A stretch of DNA of 14,240 nucleotides from Alistipes sp. (GTDB lineage Bacteria; Bacteroidota; Bacteroidia; Bacteroidales; Rikenellaceae), in assembly GCA_017380955.1 (NCBI GenBank), contig JAFOCZ010000134.1:1-14240 (forward strand), written 5' to 3'. Made by a program: the position numbers and the translations under genes. The first letter of the stretch is position 1. The number at the start of each line of letters is the position of its first letter. Positions 6,954-14,240 of the stretch are shown here, piece after piece. A model generated the notes under the pieces. That model had not been told where the DNA came from and searched no databases. It saw nothing but the letters and a program-made list of their open reading frames with translations.

Positions 6954-9077
6954 ATGTCGGAGTTGCTGAGGAGAGAGATAAAATACCTTACGGGTGTTGG
7001 TGAGGCGCGTGCGCGTCTCTTGGAGCGCGAGGTGGGGGTACGCACCATCGAGGATATCCTTATGCGCTTCCCATACCGCTATATCGACCGCTCACGAATA
7101 TTCCGCATCAACGAATTAGACGAGACTATGGAGTCCACCTATGTGCAGTTACGCTGCCGTGTGGTGGGTCGCTCCTATGTTGGCGATGGCGCCAAGAAGC
7201 GCTTTGTGGTGGAGGTTAGCGATGCCTCGGGACAAGCCGAGTTGTTGTGGTTTCACGGCGTTAAGTGGATAGAGAAACGTGTGGAGTTGAACAGGGAGTA
7301 TATCATCTTTGGTCGCCCCTCGATATTCAAGGGCCGGGTGAGTATGGTGCACCCCGAGATAGAGCCTGTGGAGGTGGTGCTGTCACGAAAGGTGGAGAGC
7401 AGTTTCCAGGGTATCTACTCCACAACGGAGAAACTCTCACAGATGATATCTGTGAAGATGATGCACACGTTGGTCTACAACGCCTGGCAACTCATAGCCT
7501 CGGACACCACAGCATTCCAGGACCCATTGCCCGAGGATATGCGTCGCAGATTGGGACTCATAACCCTGCGCGAGGCGATATACAACATCCACTTTCCGCA
7601 AAGTGCCGAACGTCTGAGGCAGGCGCAGTATCGCCTGAAGTTCGACGAGTTGCTGGGTGTGCAGTTGACAATCCAGGCACGCCGCACCTCACGACAGCAG
7701 CGTGGCGGAGGTTTTGTGTTCCCACGCGTTGGCGTGGCGTTCAACACCTTCTACCGCGATAAGTTACCATTTGCGCTGACCAAGGCACAGCAGAGGGTTA
7801 TCAAGGAGATTCGCGCCGATATGATATCGGGCAAGCAGATGAATCGCCTGCTGCAGGGCGATGTAGGTAGCGGCAAGACTATGGTGGCGTTTATGTCGAT
7901 GCTGCTTGCTGTGGACAACGGCTTCCAGGCCTGTATTATGGCGCCTACGGAGATTCTCGCGCGTCAGCACTACGCCTCGATGTGTCGCTTTGCCGAGGGT
8001 CTCGATGTTCGTGTGGGCATAATCACCGGCTCGTCGAAGGCTAAGGAGCGCCGTGCGGTGCTCGAGGCTACGGCATCAGGCGAGGTGAATATCCTTGTGG
8101 GAACGCACGCATTACTCGAGGACAGGGTGCAGTTTGCCAACCTCGGATATGTGGTTATCGACGAGCAGCACCGCTTTGGCGTTGAGCAACGTGCCAAGTT
8201 GTGGACCAAAAACCAGCAACCACCCCACATCCTCGTTATGACCGCCACGCCAATACCCCGAACATTGGCGATGACGCTATATGGCGACTTGGAGGTGTCG
8301 GTGATTGATGAGTTACCACCAGGACGACAACCCATACGCACCTACCACTACTTCGACTCTATGCGCCTGAGGATGTTTGGCTTCCTGCGTCAGGAGATTG
8401 CCAAGGGTCGCCAGGTCTATGTGGTATACCCTCTTATCAAGGAGTCGGAGAAGATGGACTACAAAGATCTCCACGATGGTTTTGAGTCTATGTCGCGAGA
8501 CTTCCCACTGCCACAATACCGCATAGCGGTGTGCCACGGTAAGATGAAACCCGAGGATAAGGATGCCGCGATGGCGCAGTTCAAGAGCCACCAGGCCGAT
8601 ATCCTCATCGCCACCTCGGTCATAGAGGTGGGCGTCGATGTTCCCAACGCCACGGTGATGGTCATAGAGTCTGCCGAGAGGTTTGGACTCTCGCAGTTGC
8701 ACCAGTTGCGTGGTCGTGTGGGTCGTGGCGGCGAGCAATCCTACTGCATACTTATGTCGGGCGATAAACTCTCGAAGGATGGTCGTGCGAGGCTGGAGGC
8801 TATGTGTGCCACCAACGACGGCTTCCAACTCTCGGAACTCGACCTTAAGTTACGCGGTGCAGGAGATATACACGGCACACAGCAGAGCGGTGATGCCTTC
8901 TCGCTAAACATCGCCAACCTCGCCACAGATACCCAGATTATGGAGGTCACACGCGAGGAGGCACTACGCATATTGGCTACAGATGCCACATTGCAGAGAC
9001 CCGAGAATATGCTCCTCAGGGCGCTACGCGACAAACACCGCAAGCGTGAGACGATAGACTTCTCGGACATATCATAA
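6954..9077 (+). CDS. recG: ATP-dependent DNA helicase RecG
   Basis: This 707-residue protein is close to the usual RecG length (about 690). RecG remodels stalled replication forks and branch-migrates Holliday junctions. The N-terminal wedge domain (about 1-240) carries the 'YLTGVGEARARLLE' opening (11-24) and an OB-like region with SDASGQAELLWF (89-100). The helicase core follows: Walker A GDVGSGKT (302-309), APTEILARQH (330-339), the Walker B DEQH box (403-406), TATPIPRTLAM (430-440), ATSVIEVGVDVP (553-564) and the motif VI QLRGRVGRG (584-592). All key ATPase motifs are intact. ATG 6954 lies 15 nt after the Apt-like gene and begins 'MSELLRREIKYLTGVG', a normal RecG N-terminus. It is probably transcribed from the promoter at 4193. 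Confidence 0.98.
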   Translation: MSELLRREIKYLTGVGEARARLLEREVGVRTIEDILMRFPYRYIDRSRIFRINELDETMESTYVQLRCRVVGRSYVGDGAKKRFVVEVSDASGQAELLWFHGVKWIEKRVELNREYIIFGRPSIFKGRVSMVHPEIEPVEVVLSRKVESSFQGIYSTTEKLSQMISVKMMHTLVYNAWQLIASDTTAFQDPLPEDMRRRLGLITLREAIYNIHFPQSAERLRQAQYRLKFDELLGVQLTIQARRTSRQQRGGGFVFPRVGVAFNTFYRDKLPFALTKAQQRVIKEIRADMISGKQMNRLLQGDVGSGKTMVAFMSMLLAVDNGFQACIMAPTEILARQHYASMCRFAEGLDVRVGIITGSSKAKERRAVLEATASGEVNILVGTHALLEDRVQFANLGYVVIDEQHRFGVEQRAKLWTKNQQPPHILVMTATPIPRTLAMTLYGDLEVSVIDELPPGRQPIRTYHYFDSMRLRMFGFLRQEIAKGRQVYVVYPLIKESEKMDYKDLHDGFESMSRDFPLPQYRIAVCHGKMKPEDKDAAMAQFKSHQADILIATSVIEVGVDVPNATVMVIESAERFGLSQLHQLRGRVGRGGEQSYCILMSGDKLSKDGRARLEAMCATNDGFQLSELDLKLRGAGDIHGTQQSGDAFSLNIANLATDTQIMEVTREEALRILATDATLQRPENMLLRALRDKHRKRETIDFSDIS

Positions 9078-9126
9078 TAAACATAGAGCAGATACGTTAA
9101 CAAAATAAAACATAACCCCTAAGATA

Positions 9127-10362
9127 ATGGCACTTATAAGATGTAAAGGCTGTGGCAACCCTGTCTCGAGCAAATCTAAGGCCTGCCCTATATGTGGCGA
9201 GCCTACACCATCTGCCGAGGCTACTAACCCTGTAGCACCTGCACCCGTAGAGGCAGAGAGCAGATCGATGACCCTGAACGATATCATCGCACAGCAAAAC
9301 CGCGAGCGCACGCTCAACGATATTCACACCACACAAGGTGAGTCCGCAGCGCAGAGCACCGCACAGAAGCAGCCTGTGGCAACACCTGTTATAGAGCAAC
9401 CTCAGCCCGTGTATGAGTCTCACGATGACTACACCAACGATGCTGAGTACGACGACCTCAGCGCAGAGTTGGAGCGCAGCAACCGCTCGCTGAAGGGCTT
9501 TAAGATGATAGCGTTGGTGCTAATCATACTCCTCATCCCTGCGGCATACTTTGGCATCACCTATGGTCTGAAGTATAAGACCATTGCTGGAGACTACGCC
9601 ATTGTGGAGTCGGCACGCCAACTCTTCGAGGAGCAGAATAGTATGCTTCAGCGCGATGCCGAGAGCCTCGTAGCGGAACTTGAGAGCCTCAAGGACAGGA
9701 ACGACACTATGATGGTAAAGTACCAGGAGGCTGTGGTGATGCTCGAGCAGTTGCAGAAGGAGAAGACATACAACTACAACCAGTTGGCAAAGTATAAGCG
9801 CGAGGTGGAGACGCTGCGTGGTGTTATGAAGGGTTACCTCAAGCAGATTGACTCGCTGAACACCATAAACAGCAACCTCCAGGCGCAGAACGTAGCATAT
9901 AAGAAGGAGATATCTACGGCGCAGTTGCGTGCCGATGTTGCCGAGGAGAAGGCTGATGAGTTGAACACCAAGGTGCGTATCGGCGCTGTGATACGCGCAA
10001 GTGGCATCCGTATGGTTGCCCTCAGCGACAAGTCTAAGGAGGTGCGCCGCATAAAGCAAGCAAAGCGCCTCAGAGTAGACTTCGAACTTACGGCAAACGA
10101 ACTTGCCGAGCCAGGTGAGAAGAGCATCTACATCTGCATCACACCTCCTGATGGCTATGTACTCTCGTCAAACGAGGTTATACCATTCAACTACGAGGGC
10201 TCGGAGATGATGGCATCGGCGATGCGTAAGGTAGACTACGAGAATCAGTCCGTACCTGTCAGCATCTTCTACGATGGTGCAAGTTTCGAGCGCGGAACAT
10301 ATAAGGTCGACATCTACATCGATGGTCGCCACAGCGGCTCTCAGGAGACATTCTTCGAGTAG
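9127..10362 (+). CDS. Zinc-ribbon, single-pass membrane, coiled-coil protein of unknown function
   Basis: I recognise the architecture but no named function. The 411-residue protein has an N-terminal zinc ribbon (Cys6-x2-Cys9 and Cys20-x2-Cys23), then a Pro/Ala/Gln-rich linker (25-110) with a TLNDI element repeated at 49-53 and 62-66. One transmembrane helix lies at about 127-148. A long coiled coil (about 158-283) follows, then a beta-rich C-terminal domain (about 284-411). With the ribbon probably cytoplasmic, the coiled coil and C-terminal domain would be periplasmic (inference; no cleavable signal). This suggests a scaffold or sensor bridging the inner membrane to envelope parts. It follows recG by 49 nt with no clear promoter, so may be co-transcribed. 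TAACCCCTAAG lies 14 nt before the start. A terminator follows at 10375-10411. Confidence 0.9.
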   Translation: MALIRCKGCGNPVSSKSKACPICGEPTPSAEATNPVAPAPVEAESRSMTLNDIIAQQNRERTLNDIHTTQGESAAQSTAQKQPVATPVIEQPQPVYESHDDYTNDAEYDDLSAELERSNRSLKGFKMIALVLIILLIPAAYFGITYGLKYKTIAGDYAIVESARQLFEEQNSMLQRDAESLVAELESLKDRNDTMMVKYQEAVVMLEQLQKEKTYNYNQLAKYKREVETLRGVMKGYLKQIDSLNTINSNLQAQNVAYKKEISTAQLRADVAEEKADELNTKVRIGAVIRASGIRMVALSDKSKEVRRIKQAKRLRVDFELTANELAEPGEKSIYICITPPDGYVLSSNEVIPFNYEGSEMMASAMRKVDYENQSVPVSIFYDGASFERGTYKVDIYIDGRHSGSQETFFE

Positions 10363-10374
10363 CACGACAACACA

Positions 10375-10411
10375 AAGAGGGGCTTGTCCAATTGGATAAG
10401 CCCCTCTTCTT
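10375..10411. terminator. Symmetric (probably bidirectional) intrinsic terminator
   Basis: A 15-bp stem with one G-U pair (10375-10389 with 10394-10408) encloses the loop AATT. On the plus strand it is followed by TCTTATCT-like sequence; on the minus strand the exit side reads CTTTGTGTTG. Both tails are only moderately T-rich. It sits between the convergent zinc-ribbon gene and upp, so it can serve transcripts from both sides. Confidence 0.75.
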
Positions 10412-10422
10412 ATCTAAATTAC

Positions 10423-10549
10423 CAAGAAGTTGTATAACAAGAGTTAGTTTTAGGCGCACGCAGTCCGAAAAACCGGAGTTTACTAAAGCGTAAATGAGGA
10501 TTTTGAGGACAAGTGCAACGCCAAAATAACCTTGTTAGGCAACTTCCTC
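10423..10549. repeat. 127-bp imperfect palindromic non-coding element
   Basis: Arms 10423-10466 and 10507-10549 are inverted copies of each other. Shared blocks read in the same order on both arms: GAAGTTG, TAACAAG, GTTA, TTTT, GGCG, GCA and GTCC, with small bulges between. A short hairpin, TTTAC (10479-10483) with GTAAA (10490-10494), sits exactly at the element's centre, and TCCG/CGGA (10464-10467 with 10474-10477) is another short hairpin. It contains no credible ORF. One arm abuts the upp stop codon with a single base between. The structure suggests a MITE/REP-like mobile or interspersed repeat, or a long hairpin in the 3' untranslated region of upp. Only one copy is in this window, so repeat status is inference. 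Confidence 0.65.
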
Positions 10550-10550
10550 C

Positions 10551-11204
10551 TTATAACTTCACGCCATATGCCAAATCTCCAGCGTCGCCAATACCTGGTA
10601 CGATGTACGACTTTGCCGTGAGTTCTGGGTCTACGGCAGCGCACCATAGTGTACACTTCTCGGGGTTGGTATGCTTGAGAACATTCTCCACGCCCTCCTC
10701 CGAGGCGAAGGCAGCGGCAAAGTGAGTATGCTCAGGCTCGCCAGCACGACGCACCAAGGCATCGTAGACAAGCATCAGCGATGTGCCTGTGGTGAGCATA
10801 GGATCTACAAGGATAAGGGTCTTACCCGAGAGTGATGATGTTGCTACATACTCCACATCTACGATGAAACTACCATCGGGGCGGCTCTTGCGGTATGCCG
10901 ACACAAAGCCACTCTCGGCATCGTCGAAGTAGTTTAGGAAACCCTGGTGGAAGGGCAAGCCAGCACGAAGGATTGTTGCCACAACCACCTTATCCGAAAT
11001 CTCCTCTACGGCAGCGATACCCAGAGGAGTCTCGACCATACGTGTTGCATAGTTAAGTTTCTTGGATATCTCATAAGCCATAATCTCTGCCACACGCTCC
11101 ATATTACGACGGAAACGCATCGCATCACGCTGTATACTCTTATCGCGCATCTGGGCGATAAACTTGTTGAGAATAGTATTCTCCTTATTCAATATCTTTA
11201 CCAT
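10551..11204 (-). CDS. upp: Uracil phosphoribosyltransferase
   Basis: This 217-residue enzyme makes UMP from uracil and PRPP (pyrimidine salvage, cytoplasm). It has the PRPP loop LVDPMLTTGTSL (132-143), the 'ATILRAGLPFHQGF' segment (76-89) and the uracil-binding C-terminus YIVPGIGDAGDLAYG (200-214). Length is close to E. coli Upp (208), with a short N-terminal extension. It lies 27 nt downstream of hflX on the same strand, so the two are probably co-transcribed. TAACCCTAAAA lies 21 nt before its start. The palindromic element begins just after its stop codon. Confidence 0.97.
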   Translation of the reverse strand: MVKILNKENTILNKFIAQMRDKSIQRDAMRFRRNMERVAEIMAYEISKKLNYATRMVETPLGIAAVEEISDKVVVATILRAGLPFHQGFLNYFDDAESGFVSAYRKSRPDGSFIVDVEYVATSSLSGKTLILVDPMLTTGTSLMLVYDALVRRAGEPEHTHFAAAFASEEGVENVLKHTNPEKCTLWCAAVDPELTAKSYIVPGIGDAGDLAYGVKL

Positions 11205-11231
11205 AACTTTGCAATTTTAGGGTTAGTACTA

Positions 11232-12464
11232 TTAGTATAGGAAGTTGTTGAACGGATAACGTCCTGCGTGTATCTCGCGCACCATACCATAGAGGTCGGA
11301 GCGCAACTTGTCGACACCCAACTTCTCACGCGCCGAGATGAAGATGCAAGGTGTGTTTGCCTTGGCAATCCAACTCTTCTTCAAATCCTCGAGCGAGAGA
11401 TTCTCCTTGGTCACAGGTGTGAGGTCATCCTCCTCCTTTGGGGTATAGGTGTAGGCATCTATCTTGTTAAACACCAGGAATGTAGGCTTATCACCAGCGC
11501 CAATATCCGCCAATGTCTGCTTCACAACAGCAATCTGATCCTCGAAACCTGGGTGCGAGATATCCACAACGTGCAACAGCAAATCTGCCTCACGCACCTC
11601 GTCGAGTGTCGACTTAAACGACTCGATAAGTTCGGTAGGGAGTTTGCGGATGAAACCTACGGTGTCAGACATCAGGAATGGCAGGTTGTCGAAGACCACC
11701 TTACGCACCGTGGTGTCGAGCGTAGCGAAGAGTTTGTTCTCGGCGAAAACCTCACTCTTAGAGATGAGGTTCATAAGCGTAGACTTACCTACGTTGGTAT
11801 ATCCCACCAACGCCACACGCACCATCTGACCACGGTTGGAGCGCTGCACGGCCATCTGGCGGTCAATCTTCTTGAGATCCTCCTTAAGTTTCGAGATACG
11901 GTTGCGGACTATACGGCGGTCGGTCTCAATCTCGCGCTCACCAGCACCACCACGGGTTCCTGTACCACCACGCTGACGCTCAAGGTGCGTCCACATACCC
12001 GTAAGGCGTGGGTAGAGGTACTCGTTCTGCGCCAACTCCACCTGTGTCTTGGCATAGGCGGTCTGTGCGCGTGACATAAAGATATCGAGAATCAAGCGCG
12101 TACGGTCCATAATCTTGCACGGCATAGCCTGCTCGATATTTCGTGTCTGCGCTGGTGACAACTCATCATCGAAGATGGCGATGTCTATCTCGTTCTCCTT
12201 ACACCACTCGGCAATCTCCTGCAACTTACCAGGGCCCACATAAATCTTCGACATAGGCTGTGGCAAGCGCTGCGTAAAGCGCTTTACGCTCTTTATATTT
12301 GCGGTCTCGGCAAGGAACTCCAACTCATCGAGATACTCCACTGCGGTTTCGGGATTTTGGCTATCGCGGATTACCGCCACAAGCACCGCGCGTGTCTCAC
12401 GCTCCTCGACAGTAGGTATAGGCTCCTTGCTCTTACCTTTAGGCTTTTCGTTCTCCTCTCTCAT
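11232..12464 (-). CDS. hflX: GTPase HflX (ribosome-associated)
   Basis: This 410-residue TRAFAC-class GTPase binds the ribosome and is linked to splitting or rescuing stalled ribosomes. The HflX N-terminal domain contains KIYVGPGK (73-80) and IFDDELSPAQTRNIE (97-111). A helical linker carries RQRGGTGTRGGAGEREIETDRR (roughly 163-184), a Bacteroidota-style version of the HflX Gly-rich signature. The G domain has P-loop GYTNVGKS (221-228), DTVGF (267-271), NKID (333-336) and SAR (377-379). The start ATG is followed by a Lys/Glu-rich leader of about 20 residues. TACCCCTTTAA lies 26 nt upstream, overlapping the tonB terminator. I found no clear separate promoter, so read-through from tonB or a weak promoter is possible. 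Confidence 0.97.
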   Translation of the reverse strand: MREENEKPKGKSKEPIPTVEERETRAVLVAVIRDSQNPETAVEYLDELEFLAETANIKSVKRFTQRLPQPMSKIYVGPGKLQEIAEWCKENEIDIAIFDDELSPAQTRNIEQAMPCKIMDRTRLILDIFMSRAQTAYAKTQVELAQNEYLYPRLTGMWTHLERQRGGTGTRGGAGEREIETDRRIVRNRISKLKEDLKKIDRQMAVQRSNRGQMVRVALVGYTNVGKSTLMNLISKSEVFAENKLFATLDTTVRKVVFDNLPFLMSDTVGFIRKLPTELIESFKSTLDEVREADLLLHVVDISHPGFEDQIAVVKQTLADIGAGDKPTFLVFNKIDAYTYTPKEEDDLTPVTKENLSLEDLKKSWIAKANTPCIFISAREKLGVDKLRSDLYGMVREIHAGRYPFNNFLY

Positions 12465-12472
12465 AACAATAT

Positions 12473-12512
12473 TAGATAATTAAAGGGGTACCACTCAGCA
12501 AGCGGGACCCCT
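12473..12512 (-). terminator. Predicted terminator downstream of tonB
   Basis: On the minus strand AGGGGTCCC pairs with GGTACCCCT (12504-12512 with 12484-12492), with one mismatch and an 11-nt loop, followed by TTTAATTATC. The T tract is interrupted, so termination may be partial and allow read-through into hflX. Confidence 0.55.
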
Positions 12513-12532
12513 ATAACTGTTAGCGTAATTAA

Positions 12533-13234
12533 TTAGTTCTGAATCTTGAACGCAACAGGCAAAGTAAATGATACCTTTACTGGCTTACCACGCTGCTTAC
12601 CAGGCTTCCAACCATTCTTCATCTCGTTAGCCTTCTTCAACACGTCGATAGTAGCATCAGACAATGTCTTATCAGGAGACTGGAGAACCTTGAAGTTAGC
12701 CATCTTACCATCAGGACCTACTACGAACTGGATAACCACGTTACCCTGGATACCGTTCTCAAGAGCAATCTGAGGATACTTAACGTTCTGCTGTACCCAG
12801 TTGCGGAACTCTGGAAGACCACCGCCACGGAACTTAGGCATCTCCTCTACGGTGAAGAAGATCTCCTCCTCCTCAACCTCCTCCTCGTGCTCCTCGATAA
12901 TCATCTCGAAGTCACTGAACTCATCTGCATCATCTACGAAGACGATGTTTGTCTCAATCTTCTGGTCGTTAGACACGATGTTCAATACGTCGGTTACAAC
13001 CTGAGCCTGAGCCTTCTGCTGCTCTGGCTGTACCTCTGGCTGATCCTGACGAGTGTTGTCGATCTGCTCCATCTCGGTAGTCTCACGCTTAGGTGGTGTG
13101 TACTCACCAGCCTCAGGCTTAGAACTCAACGAAAAGGCGATACCAGTAATGCCCAATGCAACTACAAGGCCAAAGAGCAAGAAAAGCATTCTCTTATTCT
13201 GAAGATCTGCTTTAGGTGATTTCTTAATCTCCAT
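12533..13234 (-). CDS. tonB: Energy transducer TonB
   Basis: This 233-residue inner-membrane protein passes proton-motive energy from ExbB/ExbD to TonB-dependent outer-membrane receptors. It has a short basic cytoplasmic N-terminus, one membrane anchor (about 16-36), a Pro/Gln/Glu-rich periplasmic stretch (about 40-80) and a very acidic stretch (105-125). The C-terminal TonB domain spans about 130-233, with 'FRNWVQQNVKYPQIALENGI' (143-162) and 'GNVVIQFVVGPDGKM' (164-178). The domain ends 'KVSFTLPVAFKI', as in many Bacteroidota TonB proteins. No exbB/exbD is nearby, which is common when several tonB copies exist. It is read from the promoter near 13305-13312 and followed by a predicted terminator. 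Bacteroidota genomes often hold several paralogues, so its receptor partners are unknown. Confidence 0.93.
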   Translation of the reverse strand: MEIKKSPKADLQNKRMLFLLFGLVVALGITGIAFSLSSKPEAGEYTPPKRETTEMEQIDNTRQDQPEVQPEQQKAQAQVVTDVLNIVSNDQKIETNIVFVDDADEFSDFEMIIEEHEEEVEEEEIFFTVEEMPKFRGGGLPEFRNWVQQNVKYPQIALENGIQGNVVIQFVVGPDGKMANFKVLQSPDKTLSDATIDVLKKANEMKNGWKPGKQRGKPVKVSFTLPVAFKIQN

Positions 13235-13304
13235 TTATATCTAATTTTTTAGTTTTTAATAACTTAACCACAGATTTGTTTGCACATAGACGCACAACAC
13301 TACG

Positions 13305-13312
13305 CAAAGATA
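13305..13312 (-). promoter_or_regulatory. Promoter -7 element for tonB
   Basis: The minus strand reads TATCTTTG, an exact TAnnTTTG match. A T-rich tract about 19 nt upstream (around 13326-13336) is a weak match to the -33 TTTG element. A start near 13298 would give a leader of about 64 nt, A-rich near the start codon. Confidence 0.6.
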
Positions 13313-13365
13313 TATATAAATTTTGAAAAAAAACACCATTACGCTTAAAAATATTTAATTTTTAT

Positions 13366-13373
13366 TAATTTTG
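13366..13373 (+). promoter_or_regulatory. Promoter -7 element for rlmN
   Basis: TAATTTTG matches the Bacteroidota TAnnTTTG element exactly and is identical to the -7 box at 4216. The -33 region (about 13343-13346) lacks a clear TTTG. The predicted leader is about 18-20 nt before ATG 13399. Confidence 0.55.
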
Positions 13374-13398
13374 TAGTCGAGATAATAGCAGAAAAAAA

Positions 13399-14240
13399 AT
13401 GACAAATACGATAAAATATCAACTATATGGCGCATCGCTCGAGGAGTTGCAGAGCATCTGCGGCACTCTCGGGTTGCCCCGTTTCGCACATAAGCAGATA
13501 GCCAAATGGCTATACTCACGCTTTGTGACCGACATCGACGCTATGACCGACCTGTCGAAGGCTGCGCGTGAGACTCTCAAGATGCATTGCGACCTGGGAC
13601 TCAGCGCACCACTCAAGGTTTCGGAGTCTGTGGATGGCACTAAGAAGTATCTCTTCCGCACCCTCGAGGGCGAGTATATCGAGTCGGCGTTAATCCCTGA
13701 TGGTGAGCGTATGACGCTCTGCGTATCGTCGCAGGCTGGCTGCAAAATGGGGTGTAAGTTCTGCGCTACGGGACGTATGGGTTTCCGCCACCACCTCACC
13801 TCTACGGAGATTATAAACCAGATAATCTCTATCCCCGAGCGTGACAAACTCACAAACCTTGTGTTTATGGGTATGGGTGAGCCTTTGGACAACATCGACA
13901 ACCTTATGCGCACACTATCCATCCTCACCTCGGAGTGGGGCTTGGCGTGGTCACCAACACGCATCACTGTCTCTACGGCTGGCGTTGCCCGCACACTACC
14001 ACGACTCCTCGACGAGTCGAAGGTGCACATCGCCGTATCGCTCCACAACCCATTCCCCGAGGAGCGTAAGGAGATTATGCCTATCGAGAACTCATATTCG
14101 ATTAAGGAGGTGTGTGACATCCTGCGTCGCTACGACTTCACACACCAGCGCCGTGTGTCGTTCGAGTATATCGTTTTGGAGGGTATGAACTGCTCGTTCC
14201 GCCATATCAAGGAGTTGTCGCGATTGTTGGACGGCATCAA
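13399..14240 (+). CDS. rlmN: Dual-specificity RNA methyltransferase RlmN (3' end cut by window)
   Basis: The frame is open to the window edge, giving 280 residues; family members are usually about 345-385, so perhaps 60-100 residues are missing. RlmN is a radical-SAM enzyme that methylates C2 of A2503 in 23S rRNA and A37 in some tRNAs. The cluster-binding CxxxCxxC is at Cys115, Cys119 and Cys122 (CKMGCKFC). The SAM-associated GMGEP is at 158-162, STAGV at 192-196 and SLHNP at 214-218. The N-terminal HhH-like accessory domain (about 1-70) includes 'RFAHKQIAKWLYSR' (28-41). The catalytic Cys near the C-terminus lies beyond the window. ATG 13399 follows a run of A residues and directly opens the family's N-terminal domain. 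Confidence 0.96.
   Translation, partial: MTNTIKYQLYGASLEELQSICGTLGLPRFAHKQIAKWLYSRFVTDIDAMTDLSKAARETLKMHCDLGLSAPLKVSESVDGTKKYLFRTLEGEYIESALIPDGERMTLCVSSQAGCKMGCKFCATGRMGFRHHLTSTEIINQIISIPERDKLTNLVFMGMGEPLDNIDNLMRTLSILTSEWGLAWSPTRITVSTAGVARTLPRLLDESKVHIAVSLHNPFPEERKEIMPIENSYSIKEVCDILRRYDFTHQRRVSFEYIVLEGMNCSFRHIKELSRLLDGI

Noticed and set aside
10423..10549. CRISPR array or tRNA in the gap between the convergent genes
   Set aside because: There are no regularly spaced direct repeats and no cloverleaf. The symmetry is inverted and covers the whole element.
11268..12074. 268-codon open frame on the plus strand opposite hflX
   Set aside because: HflX on the other strand carries all G motifs. The antisense translation has no recognisable fold and a composition typical of a complement-strand shadow.

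Overview
The window looks like a chromosomal segment of a gut-type Bacteroidales bacterium, most plausibly an Alistipes/Rikenellaceae relative. This is inferred from moderately GC-rich genes, AT-rich intergenic DNA with Bacteroidota promoters (TTTG, about 19 nt, TAnnTTTG), A-rich translation leaders mostly without Shine-Dalgarno sequences, a lipoprotein sialidase and a Bacteroidota-style TonB. No 16S rRNA or tRNA is present to confirm the taxon.

Bases 1-4181 are a rightward phage-derived module: the C-terminal part of a ClpP-like head maturation protease (cut by the window edge), a probable major capsid protein, a portal protein, a small probable head-tail connector, a holin-like membrane protein and a small virion/lysozyme-like protein of the 'RNNNPGNIR' type. 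It ends at a strong intrinsic terminator. No integrase, terminase, tail gene or attachment site is visible. Four of the phage starts have a TAACcCCTTAAA-like motif 24-26 nt upstream, and weaker versions precede some host genes.

Bases 4193-10411 hold a rightward host block. A near-consensus Bacteroidota promoter precedes four tightly spaced genes: a YdfG-like short-chain dehydrogenase, a GH33 sialidase lipoprotein, an adenine phosphoribosyltransferase-like protein and the RecG helicase. A zinc-ribbon/transmembrane/coiled-coil protein of unknown function follows, then a symmetric terminator.

Between the convergent gene sets lies a 127-bp imperfect palindrome (10423-10549) that looks like a non-coding interspersed element (MITE/REP-like) or a long RNA hairpin. 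Leftward genes follow: upp (uracil salvage), hflX (ribosome-associated GTPase) and tonB (energy transducer for outer-membrane uptake). tonB has its own predicted terminator. At the right end a divergent promoter region separates tonB from rlmN (rRNA/tRNA m2A methyltransferase), which runs off the window. No gene-free stretch exceeds 300 bases.
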